From contig NZ_SMGQ01000016.1 of the NCBI RefSeq assembly GCF_004339095.1, positions 62,001-126,000 of the forward strand: a stretch of 64,000 bases of DNA, read 5' to 3'. Below, piece by piece: positions 8,793 to 17,007 of the stretch. A program made the translations under genes and the position numbers. The notes under the pieces are model-generated. The model was given only the letters and a program-made list of their open reading frames with translations, did no database searches and was not told the origin of the DNA. The stretch is from Natranaerovirga hydrolytica (lineage in GTDB: Bacteria > Bacillota > Clostridia > Lachnospirales > DSM-24629). The first letter of the stretch is position 1. Each line of letters begins with the position of its first letter.

Positions 8793-9329
8793 TTGAAAAA
8801 AGTTATGAAACGAATTAAGGTTATTGGCATTGTCGTTGCTTGTATGCTGATGATAGCGGGATGTGCTTCTCAGCAACAACCATCGGTTTCTTCACAAGAG
8901 CCCGATAATAATCAAAGCTCAGATATCAATAATATTCCTGAAGAAATTCCGGTTCCATCTGAATCCGAAACCTTAGCGACACTTCAAATCACTGTAGGCG
9001 ACGAGATATTAACAGCAACTTTATGGAGCAATCCTGCTTCCGAGTCACTTCTCGCACAGCTGCCTCTGACCTTGGCATTTGAAGATTATGGCGGGAGAGA
9101 ACTGATTGCAGAGCCATTACAGCCAATAACAATGGAAGGTATTCCGGAACGTGATTCTCCACAGGAAGGTGATTTGAGTTTTTATGCACCAAGCAATGCC
9201 CTTTCATTGACATACGCCGATCTTGGAGAATGGGTAGGCGCTGTTCGGTTAGGACGAATTGAGGGTGATTTATCTATTCTGAAAAATCATTCAGAGCCTG
9301 TGATGGTGATGATTGAGCAAGTTGAATAA
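8793..9329 (+). CDS. Lipoprotein with cyclophilin-like fold domain
   Basis: This 178-residue lipoprotein starts at TTG (8793) behind AGGAGGT. The signal peptide ends in a lipobox (MIAGC, Cys near 24), followed by a Ser/Gln/Glu-rich linker to about residue 60. Residues 65-176 match the cyclophilin-like fold domain (PF18050 type): LQITVGDEILTATLW, SLLAQLPLTLAFEDYGG, EGDLSFYAPSNALSLTYADL and the closing VRLGRIEGDLS. Bacterial proteins with this domain are generally uncharacterised and lie near flavodoxin and oxidoreductase genes, as here. Three relatives occur in this window (12050, 12759 and a relic at 15095). Confidence 0.83.
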   Translation: MKKVMKRIKVIGIVVACMLMIAGCASQQQPSVSSQEPDNNQSSDINNIPEEIPVPSESETLATLQITVGDEILTATLWSNPASESLLAQLPLTLAFEDYGGRELIAEPLQPITMEGIPERDSPQEGDLSFYAPSNALSLTYADLGEWVGAVRLGRIEGDLSILKNHSEPVMVMIEQVE

Positions 9330-9414
9330 TTGTAAATAGATGAAATATAGTATGGCTGTAAGAAACATAATTATTATCTCTTCTGAACAGCCTGTATAAA
9401 CGAAGGAGGATACT

Positions 9415-10434
9415 ATGGAAAAAATACTGAAAGTTTTATTGGTCTCTATGCTGGTACTTGCATTATTGACCGCTTGTTCCGACACCCAAGCACCAAAAAC
9501 TCCGGAAGAATCAAATAACGAACCAGTGGTTCAAGTGCCGGTAGAAAATGAAGATGGAGGAACCAGCGTCGGTATGGACAGAGACAGATTTGGATTAGGA
9601 GCATACAACACGGAACAGGTTGTCGAGGAGCTTCTATATATAGAAGCCAATACGGAGCCAATTGATGAAGCCCACAAAAAAAGAATTCTGGTTACCGGAT
9701 CAACCGGAGGGTTAGGGCAGCTGACTGCCATGTATCTCATTGAGCGGGGTCATGAAGTAGTGGTTCATGCTCGAAATGAAAGTCGTGCAGAAGATGTACG
9801 CAGAGATTTACCGAATGCCTTTGGCGTTGTGATAGGAGACTTCTCTGACTTGGAACAAACCCGACAAATGGCAGACCAGATTAATGAATTTGGAACATTT
9901 GACGTCATCATTCATAATGCGGGCGTTTATGGAGCGCCAGCGGAAGAAATGTTAAATGTGAACTCCTTGTCGCCCTATATATTGACTAGCTTAGTGAATA
10001 AACCGAAACATTTGATTTACATCACTTCCGATCTTCATCGCAGCGGCAGCCTTAAATTTGATGAAATTGTAAGTGATACGCCAAATATTACCTACAGTGA
10101 CACGAAACTTCAAATTATAACTCTGTCAATGACGGTTTCTCGTTATTGGCCTGATGTTCAAGTGAATGCAATTCAGCCGGGGTGGGTTGCCACTCTGATG
10201 GGGTTTCATGATGGCAATACCACTACACCTGACGATCTGCGCGCCGGCTACATGACTTATGTATGGCTTTCAGAAGGCCTCGAAGAAGGCACGGATGTTA
10301 CGGGAGGATATTTCTTCCAAAGCAAAGTAGACAACAGCTTTAATTCGATCATCCACGATGAAACTGCTCAAGATCAGTTAATGGAAGCATACGAAATGAA
10401 AACAGGAATTCCCTTCCCAAGAAATCAGGAATAG
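9415..10434 (+). CDS. Short-chain dehydrogenase/reductase anchored as a lipoprotein
   Basis: This 339-residue protein begins with a lipoprotein signal (LLTACSDT, Cys21) and an acidic/proline linker. A complete SDR domain follows: the Rossmann loop TGSTGGLG at 94-101, NAG at 168-170, Ser205 and the catalytic Tyr227-x3-Lys231 (YSDTK). The C-terminal VNAIQPGWV stretch is also typical. Classical SDRs are cytoplasmic because they need NAD(P)H, so surface anchoring is unexpected. The ATG is behind AAGGAGG. The neighbours (cyclophilin-like lipoproteins, LysR regulator) suggest a shared redox regulon. Confidence 0.85.
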   Translation: MEKILKVLLVSMLVLALLTACSDTQAPKTPEESNNEPVVQVPVENEDGGTSVGMDRDRFGLGAYNTEQVVEELLYIEANTEPIDEAHKKRILVTGSTGGLGQLTAMYLIERGHEVVVHARNESRAEDVRRDLPNAFGVVIGDFSDLEQTRQMADQINEFGTFDVIIHNAGVYGAPAEEMLNVNSLSPYILTSLVNKPKHLIYITSDLHRSGSLKFDEIVSDTPNITYSDTKLQIITLSMTVSRYWPDVQVNAIQPGWVATLMGFHDGNTTTPDDLRAGYMTYVWLSEGLEEGTDVTGGYFFQSKVDNSFNSIIHDETAQDQLMEAYEMKTGIPFPRNQE

Positions 10435-10435
10435 T

Positions 10436-10573
10436 TTATGATTTACAAATCAATAGACATTCCGGCAGCACCGGGAAGGCGGGCAGAAGCTTTGCCTTTC
10501 CGCACAATTCATCTAATCCAGTATACGGCTCAATGGTGTTCATCATTGTAATGACCCGGCAGCCAAGATGAGG
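10436..10573 (-). pseudogene. Relic of a ketopantoate-reductase-like gene (C-terminal piece)
   Basis: On the minus strand one frame reads GPHLGCRVITMMNTIEPYTG, then LDELCGKAKLLPAFP before diverging and stopping. MMNTIEPY...CGK..LLPAFPG is the pattern of ketopantoate reductase (ApbA/PanE)-family proteins. No start and no nucleotide-binding N-terminus remain. It sits between convergent sdr and lysR genes. Confidence 0.5.
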
Positions 10574-10577
10574 TCCT

Positions 10578-11453
10578 TTAGATTTCTGCTTGCAGTTGCT
10601 CTAAAAACTTCTGCGCCGCCTTAGAAAATACCTGATACTTCTTCCAGACAATATTCAGCGGTGCCTCCATCTTCGGCTCAAGGGGCTTAAAGCAAAGACT
10701 ACTGGTGCTGGTGGTGTTCACCAGCTTATCCAAGCACAGCGCCACACCGATCCCTTCCTCCACCATGAGCGTTGCATTAAAAATCAGGTTGTAGGTCGCA
10801 ACAATATTGAGTTTTTCATCCTCCTCCCGCAGCCACCCGGACAATTCATTTCCGGCAAGGGCCTGTCTGGAGCAAATCAGCGGCAGGCTCCGCAGGTTCT
10901 CCGGTCGGATCGTATCCAGTGCCGCAAGCTCGCTGTCTTTTCTGATTAGCAAGCCCCATGTGTCGGTGGCCGGGAGGCGAAGATGATCATATTTCTGAAT
11001 ATTGGCCGTTCCGATAATCACTCCGAAGTCGAGCAGACCTTTATCCAATCGCTCCATCACGTCCTCGGCATTGCCGCTGTACATATGATATTGGATATGC
11101 GGGTAGCTCTTCTGCAGTTTTTTTATGGCGGCTGCAATAAGCCTCATTGCCGCAGTTTCGCCGCCGCCGATATAAATTTCGCCGTGAACTGACTCGTCCA
11201 CATTGCTGATTTCCGATTCCGTTTTATCCATCAGCTCCATAATTTCCTGCGCCCGCTTACGAAGCAGCATTCCTTCTTCTGTGAGCGTAATTCTTCGATT
11301 GCCGCGGATAAGCAGTTGTTTGCCGAGCTCATCTTCCAAATCCATCAGTTGCTTTGAAAGGGTAGGCTGTGTGACATTCAGCACCTTGGCCGCCCCTGTA
11401 ATACTTTCTTCTCTTGCGACAGCTAAAAAGTAGCGTAAAACCCGAAACTCCAT
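10578..11453 (-). CDS. LysR-family transcriptional regulator
   Basis: The protein has 291 residues. The N-terminal winged HTH reads EFRVLRYFLAVAREESITGA...VTQPTLSKQLMDLEDELGK and is followed by a substrate-binding domain with LLDFGVIIGTANIQKYDHLRL. The open frame extends 19 codons further upstream, but the ATG at 11453 has AAGGAGGG 8 nt before it and begins exactly at the family consensus start, so I chose it. It diverges from the 74-aa gene at 11722. The intervening region has a good promoter (11547-11575), so this protein probably senses a small aromatic or redox ligand and controls the cargo cluster. Confidence 0.92.
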   Translation of the reverse strand: MEFRVLRYFLAVAREESITGAAKVLNVTQPTLSKQLMDLEDELGKQLLIRGNRRITLTEEGMLLRKRAQEIMELMDKTESEISNVDESVHGEIYIGGGETAAMRLIAAAIKKLQKSYPHIQYHMYSGNAEDVMERLDKGLLDFGVIIGTANIQKYDHLRLPATDTWGLLIRKDSELAALDTIRPENLRSLPLICSRQALAGNELSGWLREEDEKLNIVATYNLIFNATLMVEEGIGVALCLDKLVNTTSTSSLCFKPLEPKMEAPLNIVWKKYQVFSKAAQKFLEQLQAEI

Positions 11454-11546
11454 CGTTTGTTCCCTCCTTGTGCTTAATAATAGTAATAATAGTATATACC
11501 TTTTTGCCATTCCTGTAAACTATGGAAGAGTATTCTTTATAAGTAT

Positions 11547-11575
11547 TTGATATTGGATTATTTCTCCTATACAAT
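11547..11575 (+). promoter_or_regulatory. Promoter in lysR divergent intergenic region
   Basis: TTGATA (11547-11552), 17 nt, then TACAAT (11570-11575). The surrounding 70 bp are repeated at 3734-3803. Divergent placement from lysR fits the usual LysR autoregulation/activation layout. Confidence 0.6.
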
Positions 11576-11721
11576 AAAAGTATAATTGCAAGATTTATAA
11601 TAACATTCGACTTGCATATGATGGGAGGCAGTGCCATTCTATCCCGGAGCAGTTAAACGAAAAGCATCGGATTGTGAAATGGCAATTGCTGTTGTCACAG
11701 GAATAAAGGAGTAGAGGAATT

Positions 11722-11946
11722 ATGAAACCAGCAATCACGGATGAAGCCCTCATCCAAAATTTAAAGGACGCAGGTTGTGCGGCGGACTTTATTCAAGGAT
11801 TCATCAAACATTATCAGCAGGGGGAAACCCCTGAGGCGTTGCGGCACGATTTATCCAAGCAAAGGCGGCTGATTTTAGACAAAGTTCATGAAAGCCAACG
11901 TCAGCTGGACTGCCTGGACTACCTGATTTATCAGCTGAAAAAATAA
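11722..11946 (+). CDS. Small helical protein of unknown function (74 aa)
   Basis: This short protein is rich in charged and helical residues: TDEALIQNLKDAGC, then FIQGFIKHYQQGETPEALR, then LSKQRRLILDKVHESQRQLD ending in CLDYLIYQLKK. The C-terminal half looks like a coiled coil similar to the effector-less tail of MerR-type regulators, but no DNA-binding domain is present. The ribosome site AAGGAG precedes the ATG. A second homologue is broken into pieces at 3915-3977 and 6420-6490. It lies opposite lysR and probably belongs to that regulon. Confidence 0.65.
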   Translation: MKPAITDEALIQNLKDAGCAADFIQGFIKHYQQGETPEALRHDLSKQRRLILDKVHESQRQLDCLDYLIYQLKK

Positions 11947-11947
11947 G

Positions 11948-12025
11948 ATGACAAAGACGGATGTAGGCGATATTGATGGAAATGCTGCGCTCCGAGAAGC
12001 CTATGAATTAGGCAATGCCATTTAA
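11948..12025 (+). pseudogene. C-terminal relic of a flavodoxin-type FMN reductase
   Basis: A 25-codon frame starts 1 bp after the 74-aa gene. It ends in DVGDIDGNAALREAYELGNA, matching the last 20 residues of the flavoprotein at 5835-6374 (EVDDIANKPALQEAYELGKA). Everything upstream of this tail is lost. This is the mirror image of the upstream copy, where flavodoxin survives and the 74-aa gene is broken. Confidence 0.75.
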
Positions 12026-12049
12026 GTATAAAAGAGAGGAGAGAATGAA

Positions 12050-12574
12050 ATGAAACAAAAAATTGCAATGGTGCTTTTCGTCCTGTGTGTAATCACGCTA
12101 GTCGGTTGCACAAACAACTCTTCACCCAATACCCCACCGCCGCCAAGCCCGCCCGTGGAAACAACCCCTCTTCCCGAAGAGCCAAGCGTTCCCAGTGAGC
12201 CAACAGCACCAGAAGAGGACACAGAAATGAAGCTGTCTGTACAAATTGGAGAATATACCTTCAAGGCTACCTTGGAGGATAATGCGGCGGTGGATGCTTT
12301 TGTTGAGCTGATGAAACAGGCGCCGGTGGTCATTCAGATGAGTGAATACGGCGGGTTTGAAAAGGTTGGCTCTCTTGGGCAAAGTCTCCCTGCCAGCAAC
12401 CGCCAAACCACAACGCAGTCAGGCGACATTGTTTTATACAGTGGGAATCAGATTGTCATTTTCTATGGCTCTAATTCGTGGAGCTACACCCGCTTGGGAA
12501 GAATTGATGACCTGTCCGGTTGGGAAGAAGCGTTGGGCAACGGTGATGTTACCGTAACCTTTAGCGTTCAGTAA
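12050..12574 (+). CDS. Cyclophilin-like fold lipoprotein (paralogue 2)
   Basis: This 174-residue protein has a signal peptide with lipobox (LVGC, Cys20) and a Pro/Glu-rich cell-wall-type linker (residues 25-58). Residues 60-174 form the cyclophilin-like domain: KLSVQIGEYTFKATLEDNAA, VIQMSEYGGFEKVGSLGQSL, TQSGDIVLYSGNQIVIFYGS and the final DVTVTFSVQ. The domain is about 95% identical by eye to the C-terminal half of the next gene, where it is attached to SLH domains. The two are products of a recent duplication with an exchanged anchor. Confidence 0.85.
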   Translation: MKQKIAMVLFVLCVITLVGCTNNSSPNTPPPPSPPVETTPLPEEPSVPSEPTAPEEDTEMKLSVQIGEYTFKATLEDNAAVDAFVELMKQAPVVIQMSEYGGFEKVGSLGQSLPASNRQTTTQSGDIVLYSGNQIVIFYGSNSWSYTRLGRIDDLSGWEEALGNGDVTVTFSVQ

Positions 12575-12699
12575 ATCGAACAGCTTGCCTCTGGCTTTCG
12601 CCCTGTGCGGCTATTGTCGGGACGGAGCTGGAGCGCTGAGCAAATCAGACAGGCGTGGATACAAGAGGCACCTGGAGCATTCTATAGTTTGTTTTTTCG

Positions 12700-12735
12700 G
12701 CGGGAGAAAAGGATAACTTTTCCTGCTTATCCCGC
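12700..12735 (+). repeat. Leader hairpin before SLH gene
   Basis: GCGGGA at 12700-12705 pairs with TCCCGC at 12730-12735, with internal AAAAGGA/TCCT pairing. A comparable hairpin built on GGGAGAAA stands before the gene at 17067, so leader hairpins of this kind recur in the cargo. Confidence 0.45.
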
Positions 12736-12758
12736 TATCATATGAAGGAGGTTATACA

Positions 12759-13811
12759 ATGTTCAAATATAGAAGTAAGTTATCTATTTTATTAGCACTC
12801 GTAATTTCGGTTGTGATCAATATCCCGGCTTTTGCTGCCGTAGAGGATACTGGTTTTTCCGATGTTGCCGCCGATGCCTGGTATGCGGATGCCGCAGTCT
12901 ATTGCCGGGATAATGGCCTCATGAGTGGCACAAGTGCCACAACCTTTTCTCCTAACAGCGGAACTTCACGCGCTATGCTTGCCACCATCCTCTATCGTCA
13001 GGCAGGCTCTCCTGCTGTAACCGAGACAAGCCCTTTCACTGATGTCTCGGCTGGTGCTTGGTACAGCAATGCCGTTGTTTGGGCAGCTACCAACAATATT
13101 GTCAGCGGCTATGGGAACGGTCTTTTTGGAACAAATGATTCTGTCACCCGCGAGCAGTTTGCCGCAATTCTCTGGCGTAATGCGGGTAGCCCGAGCGTAT
13201 CAACAACCCCCGCCAGCTTTGCGGATGAGAGCACTATCGCTTCTTACGCCGCTACAGCAGTGGATTGGGCGCAGCAGAACGGCATTGTGTCCGGCAAGCC
13301 GAATAACCTTTTTGACCCCAAGGGCAATGTGACTCGTGCGGAAACTGCCGTCATGCTCCACCGATATTTAACTATGGAAATGACCCCTCTACCAGAACTT
13401 CCAGAACTCCCTGAAGAACCAATCGTTCCCGAAGAGCCGACAGTACCAGATGAGAACACAGAAATGAAATTGTCTGTACAAATTGGACAACATACCTTTA
13501 AGGCTACCTTGGAGGATAATACAGCGGTGGATGCTTTTGTTGAGTTGATGAAACAGGAGCCGGTGGTCATTCAGATGAGTGAATACGGTGGGTTTGAGAA
13601 GGTTGGCTCTCTTGGGCAAAGTCTCCCATCCAGCAGCCGTCAAACCACAACGCAGTCAGGCGACATTGTTTTATACAATGGGAATCAGATCGTCATTTTC
13701 TATGGCTCTAATTCATGGAGCTACACCCGCTTGGGAAGAATTGATGACCTATCTGGCTGGACAGAAGCGTTGGGAAGAGGTGATGTTACCGTAACCTTTA
13801 GTATTCAATAA
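12759..13811 (+). CDS. S-layer homology protein fused to cyclophilin-like domain
   Basis: This 350-residue secreted protein has a signal peptide (residues 1-26, cut after PAFAA). Three SLH repeats cover about residues 30-210 and contain the typical FSDVAADAWYADAAVYCRDNGL, FTDVSAGAWYSNAVVWA and FADESTIASYAATAVDWAQ segments plus TRAE/SRA motifs. SLH repeats bind pyruvylated secondary cell-wall polymer. A Pro/Glu linker (210-235) leads to a cyclophilin-like domain nearly identical to that of the gene at 12050. The start is behind AAGGAGG. The protein would be held on the cell wall while its paralogue is held on the membrane. Confidence 0.9.
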   Translation: MFKYRSKLSILLALVISVVINIPAFAAVEDTGFSDVAADAWYADAAVYCRDNGLMSGTSATTFSPNSGTSRAMLATILYRQAGSPAVTETSPFTDVSAGAWYSNAVVWAATNNIVSGYGNGLFGTNDSVTREQFAAILWRNAGSPSVSTTPASFADESTIASYAATAVDWAQQNGIVSGKPNNLFDPKGNVTRAETAVMLHRYLTMEMTPLPELPELPEEPIVPEEPTVPDENTEMKLSVQIGQHTFKATLEDNTAVDAFVELMKQEPVVIQMSEYGGFEKVGSLGQSLPSSSRQTTTQSGDIVLYNGNQIVIFYGSNSWSYTRLGRIDDLSGWTEALGRGDVTVTFSIQ

Positions 13812-13821
13812 TATAAATGGA

Positions 13822-13858
13822 CCTGCCTCTGGTTGGCGCTATGTACCGTAGGCAGGCC
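13822..13858 (+). repeat. Intergenic hairpin after SLH gene
   Basis: CCTGCCT and AGGCAGG can pair around a roughly 20-nt loop. There is no T-run, so this is a weak terminator or attenuator candidate. A similar CTTGCCTCTGG motif follows the paralogue stop at 12574. Confidence 0.4.
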
Positions 13859-13878
13859 GGTTGAAAAGGAGCGGAAAT

Positions 13879-15036
13879 ATGCCTATCACACTGGATTCTC
13901 AAAGCTCTTATCAACGAGCAAAAAAGATAACCGGAGCAAGGCGTAGGCGTGCGTTGATTGCTTTTATTGGTATTCTGGCAGTATTAGCAGCGGCGGTATT
14001 AATTTTTTTAAAACAACCCCACTTTGGAAAACTGCCTGAGGGACAACGAATGGAACGCATCCGTCAGTCTCTAAACTATCATGATGGCGAATTTAAAAAC
14101 AGGGAGGAAACATCGCGGTTGCGTGAGGGAGCAAGCAACTTTGACGCTTGGCTTGGTTTCTTTTTTGGCAGAAATGCGGAAGGAAATCCGGATGCAGAAT
14201 TGCCATCCATAAAGCCTGATTTGGCGGTGATTCCCCCGGACCAGGATACGGTCGTATGGATGGGGCATTCTTCACTGTATATCCGCCTTGGAGGAATGCA
14301 AATCCTGGTGGACCCGGTTTTTAGCGACTACGCCTCTCCGGTGCCTTTCGTAAACCGCACTTTTGCGGGCACAAACGTGTTCGGTGCTGAAGATATTCCA
14401 AGGGTAGACCTTCTTATTATTACCCACGACCATTGGGATCATCTGGATTATTACACCATTACCGCTCTTATACCCAAAATAAGGAATGTAGTCTGCCCCC
14501 TTGGCGTTGGCGCACATCTTGAGCATTGGGGCGTTGCCCCAGAGATAATAACAGAACTGGATTGGGACGAAAGTGCGAATACCGCCGATGGAATAACCGT
14601 CCACGCACTGACTGCCCGCCATTATTCCGGCAGGGCACTCAAAAACAATCAGTCTTTGTGGGCATCGTATGTCCTCGAAACGCCTGGGAGGCAGATATAT
14701 CTCAGCGGCGACAGCGGCTATGGGAGGCATTTTAAGGAGATTGGGCAGCGGTTCGATTTGGACTTTGCAATCCTTGAAAACGGACAATACAATGTAGACT
14801 GGCCGGATATCCACCTGCTGCCGGAGGATATTTTTGCGGCGGCGGACGATTTGAAGGTTGACCGTTTTATGACCATACATAACGGCAGGTTCAATTTGGC
14901 TCGGCATTCGTGGAACGACCCATACGACCGGCTTTTAGAATACGGAACAAGCTACGACATCAGAGCATTGACTCCTATGATTGGTGAACCGGTGGTTTTA
15001 GACAGCAACCAAACTTTTTCCCAGTGGTGGAAGTAG
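13879..15036 (+). CDS. Membrane-anchored MBL-fold metallo-hydrolase (NAPE-PLD/UlaG-like)
   Basis: The protein has about 385 residues. A basic N-terminus and a single membrane segment (about residues 25-44 of the chosen start) precede a metallo-beta-lactamase fold: VVWMGHSSLYIRLGG, ILVDPVFSDYASP, the zinc motif THDHWDHLDYY, then TARHYSGRAL, YLSGDSGYGRHF and the final MTIHNGRF histidine. This pattern is closest to the N-acyl-phosphatidylethanolamine phospholipase D-like subgroup. The substrate could be a membrane phospholipid or a cell-wall ester. A TTG at 13861 is in frame, but the ATG at 13879 has AAAGGAG properly spaced. Confidence 0.87.
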   Translation: MPITLDSQSSYQRAKKITGARRRRALIAFIGILAVLAAAVLIFLKQPHFGKLPEGQRMERIRQSLNYHDGEFKNREETSRLREGASNFDAWLGFFFGRNAEGNPDAELPSIKPDLAVIPPDQDTVVWMGHSSLYIRLGGMQILVDPVFSDYASPVPFVNRTFAGTNVFGAEDIPRVDLLIITHDHWDHLDYYTITALIPKIRNVVCPLGVGAHLEHWGVAPEIITELDWDESANTADGITVHALTARHYSGRALKNNQSLWASYVLETPGRQIYLSGDSGYGRHFKEIGQRFDLDFAILENGQYNVDWPDIHLLPEDIFAAADDLKVDRFMTIHNGRFNLARHSWNDPYDRLLEYGTSYDIRALTPMIGEPVVLDSNQTFSQWWK

Positions 15037-15094
15037 AATTATTATTGCGATATCCTGCGTTATGAAGAAAGCTATGCAAAAGAAATTTTTCCAC

Positions 15095-15151
15095 CGCATA
15101 GCTCGGTTGGACGGCTGTGATGTAACCGTGACTTTTTTGATTGGAGAATAA
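15095..15151 (+). pseudogene. C-terminal relic of a third cyclophilin-like gene
   Basis: The in-frame sequence ARLDGCDVTVTFLIGE followed by a stop resembles the ends of the genes at 12050 and 12759 (ALGNGDVTVTFSVQ). Only about 19 codons are recognisable between the MBL-fold gene and the next flavodoxin gene. Confidence 0.55.
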
Positions 15152-15154
15152 TAT

Positions 15155-15676
15155 ATGAAAATCTTAGTATTAAACGGGAGCCCCCGTTCCAATGGCAATA
15201 CTGTTTCGATGGTCGAGGCCTTTGTAAAGGGAGCAACCGAAAATGGACATCAAATTACCGTTGTCCCGGTTTGCCAAAAGAAGATTGCAGGCTGCCTTGC
15301 CTGTGAGTATTGCCACACCAAGGGCAACGGAGGCTGTATACAGCAGGACGATATGCGGGAAGTCTATCCGGTTCTCGACGCAGCAGAAATGATCGTACTG
15401 GCTTCCCCGATCTATTACCACAGCCTTTCCGGGCAGCTTCAATGTGCTATCAACCGCATTTACGCTTTAGATAAGCCGAAAAATCTTCGCAAGGCTGCCC
15501 TAATTTTAAGCTCCGGCGATGACAATGTTTACGATGGCGCAATTTACGAATACCAAAAGTCTTTTCTCGGCTATCTGAAGCTGGAGGACATGGGCATTTT
15601 TACAGCCTTTGATAAGCAAAACAAGTCCGAAGAAACACTGAGCCAGCTCACAGAATTCGGACGAAATCTAAAATAG
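15155..15676 (+). CDS. Flavodoxin-fold NAD(P)H-dependent FMN reductase (second type)
   Basis: The protein has 173 residues. It has the phosphate loop NGSPRSNGNTVSMVEAFVKG (residues 6-25), the cysteine-bearing CLACEYCHTKGNGGCIQQDD segment (about 49-68) and the flavin-loop region ASPIYYHSLSGQLQ. It differs clearly from the flavodoxin at 5835, so it is not part of that recent duplication. It probably reduces FMN, quinones or nitro compounds with NAD(P)H in the cytoplasm. The Fe-alcohol dehydrogenase starts about 12 bp downstream, which suggests a two-gene reductive unit. Confidence 0.88.
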   Translation: MKILVLNGSPRSNGNTVSMVEAFVKGATENGHQITVVPVCQKKIAGCLACEYCHTKGNGGCIQQDDMREVYPVLDAAEMIVLASPIYYHSLSGQLQCAINRIYALDKPKNLRKAALILSSGDDNVYDGAIYEYQKSFLGYLKLEDMGIFTAFDKQNKSEETLSQLTEFGRNLK

Positions 15677-15688
15677 GAGGATATGATT

Positions 15689-16855
15689 ATGTTAGGCAAT
15701 TTCAGCTATTGTAATCCGACCAAATTGTATTTTGGCGAGGATTCCCTGAATTTTTTGAACGAAGAACTTCCCAAGTATGGCAAAAATGTCATGCTCAGTT
15801 ACGGCGGCGGTTCGATTAAGAAAAATGGCATTTATGATAAAGTCATGGAGATTCTGAAGGCAAACGGCAAGACTGTCTTTGAAGACTCCGGTGTTATGCC
15901 CAACCCTACAACTACAAAGTTGTATGAGGGCTGCAAAATAGCAAAAGAAAATGATATCGATCTGATCCTTGCAGTGGGCGGCGGTTCAGTTTGCGACTAC
16001 GCTAAGGCCGTTTCTGTTTCGGCTTACTGCGATGAGAACCCATGGGATAAGTACTACCTGCGCATGGAAGATGTGGATAACAAGATTATCCCGGTCGGCT
16101 GCGTGTTGACCATGGTGGGAACCGGCTCCGAAATGAACGGCGGCGCTGTCATTACCAACCACGAGCAGAAGTTAAAGATCGGTCATGTGTTCGGCGAGAA
16201 TGTTTTTCCGAAGTTTTCCATCCTCAATCCAGTCTTTACCTATACATTGCCGCAGCGTCAGATGGTGGCCGGAGTTTATGACATCATGAACCATATCACC
16301 GAGCAGTATTTCTCTGGCGAGGACGACAACACCTCCGACTACCTCATGGAGGGCTTGATGAAGTCATTGATTTACTCCAGCCGCATTGCACTTGTAAACC
16401 CCACCGATTATGAAGCCCGCAGCAATATCATGTGGACGGCAACTTGGGCGCTGAATACGCTGGTTGCAAAAGGCAAAAGCACCGACTGGATGGTACACAT
16501 GATTGGGCAGGCAGTCGGCGCTTACACCGATGCCACCCACGGCATGACCTTGTCTGCAGTTTCTATGGCTTACTACCGTCATATCTGCCCCTATGGACTC
16601 TCAAAGTTCAAGCGATTTGCGATGAATGTATGGAATGTGGCCCCGAACAGTAAAACCGATGAGCAAATTGCAACCGAAGGGCTGAATTGCATGGAAAACT
16701 GGATGAAGGAGTTGGGTCTTGCCATGAACATCCGTAATTTGGGTGTAACCGAGGATATGCTGGAGGGTATTGCAAAAAGCACGTTCATCATGGAGGGCGG
16801 TTACAAAGTGCTGACCCATGATGAAGTCTTTGAGATTTTAAGGGCGAGTATGTAA
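15689..16855 (+). CDS. Iron-containing alcohol dehydrogenase (butanol-dehydrogenase type)
   Basis: This protein of about 388 residues belongs to the group III Fe-ADH family, resembling Clostridial BdhA/YugJ. It opens with FSYCNPTKLYFGEDSL, carries the NAD(P)-binding GGGSVCDYAKAVS glycine motif, and has metal-ligand regions NHITEQYFSGE and DWMVHMIGQAVGAYTDATHG. It should reduce aldehydes to alcohols with NAD(P)H. An ATG at 15683 is only 2 nt from AGGAGG, so the ATG at 15689 (8 nt spacing) is the likelier start. Confidence 0.92.
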   Translation: MLGNFSYCNPTKLYFGEDSLNFLNEELPKYGKNVMLSYGGGSIKKNGIYDKVMEILKANGKTVFEDSGVMPNPTTTKLYEGCKIAKENDIDLILAVGGGSVCDYAKAVSVSAYCDENPWDKYYLRMEDVDNKIIPVGCVLTMVGTGSEMNGGAVITNHEQKLKIGHVFGENVFPKFSILNPVFTYTLPQRQMVAGVYDIMNHITEQYFSGEDDNTSDYLMEGLMKSLIYSSRIALVNPTDYEARSNIMWTATWALNTLVAKGKSTDWMVHMIGQAVGAYTDATHGMTLSAVSMAYYRHICPYGLSKFKRFAMNVWNVAPNSKTDEQIATEGLNCMENWMKELGLAMNIRNLGVTEDMLEGIAKSTFIMEGGYKVLTHDEVFEILRASM

Positions 16856-17007
16856 CAAGTAAAAACCTTGCAGCAAAACAGGAGAGGGATACCTATCCAT
16901 CGATCCACTGTTTTCCGTATTCAGTTCGCCTTGTGGGTATGGCTGAGCTGGAACGACTGTCAGCTATCAAGCAGGGATGGATATGAGAACACATGGCATG
17001 ATTTCAG

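Noticed and set aside
14272-14907. 211-codon minus-strand frame
   Set aside because: Antisense to a clear MBL-fold gene with all catalytic motifs.
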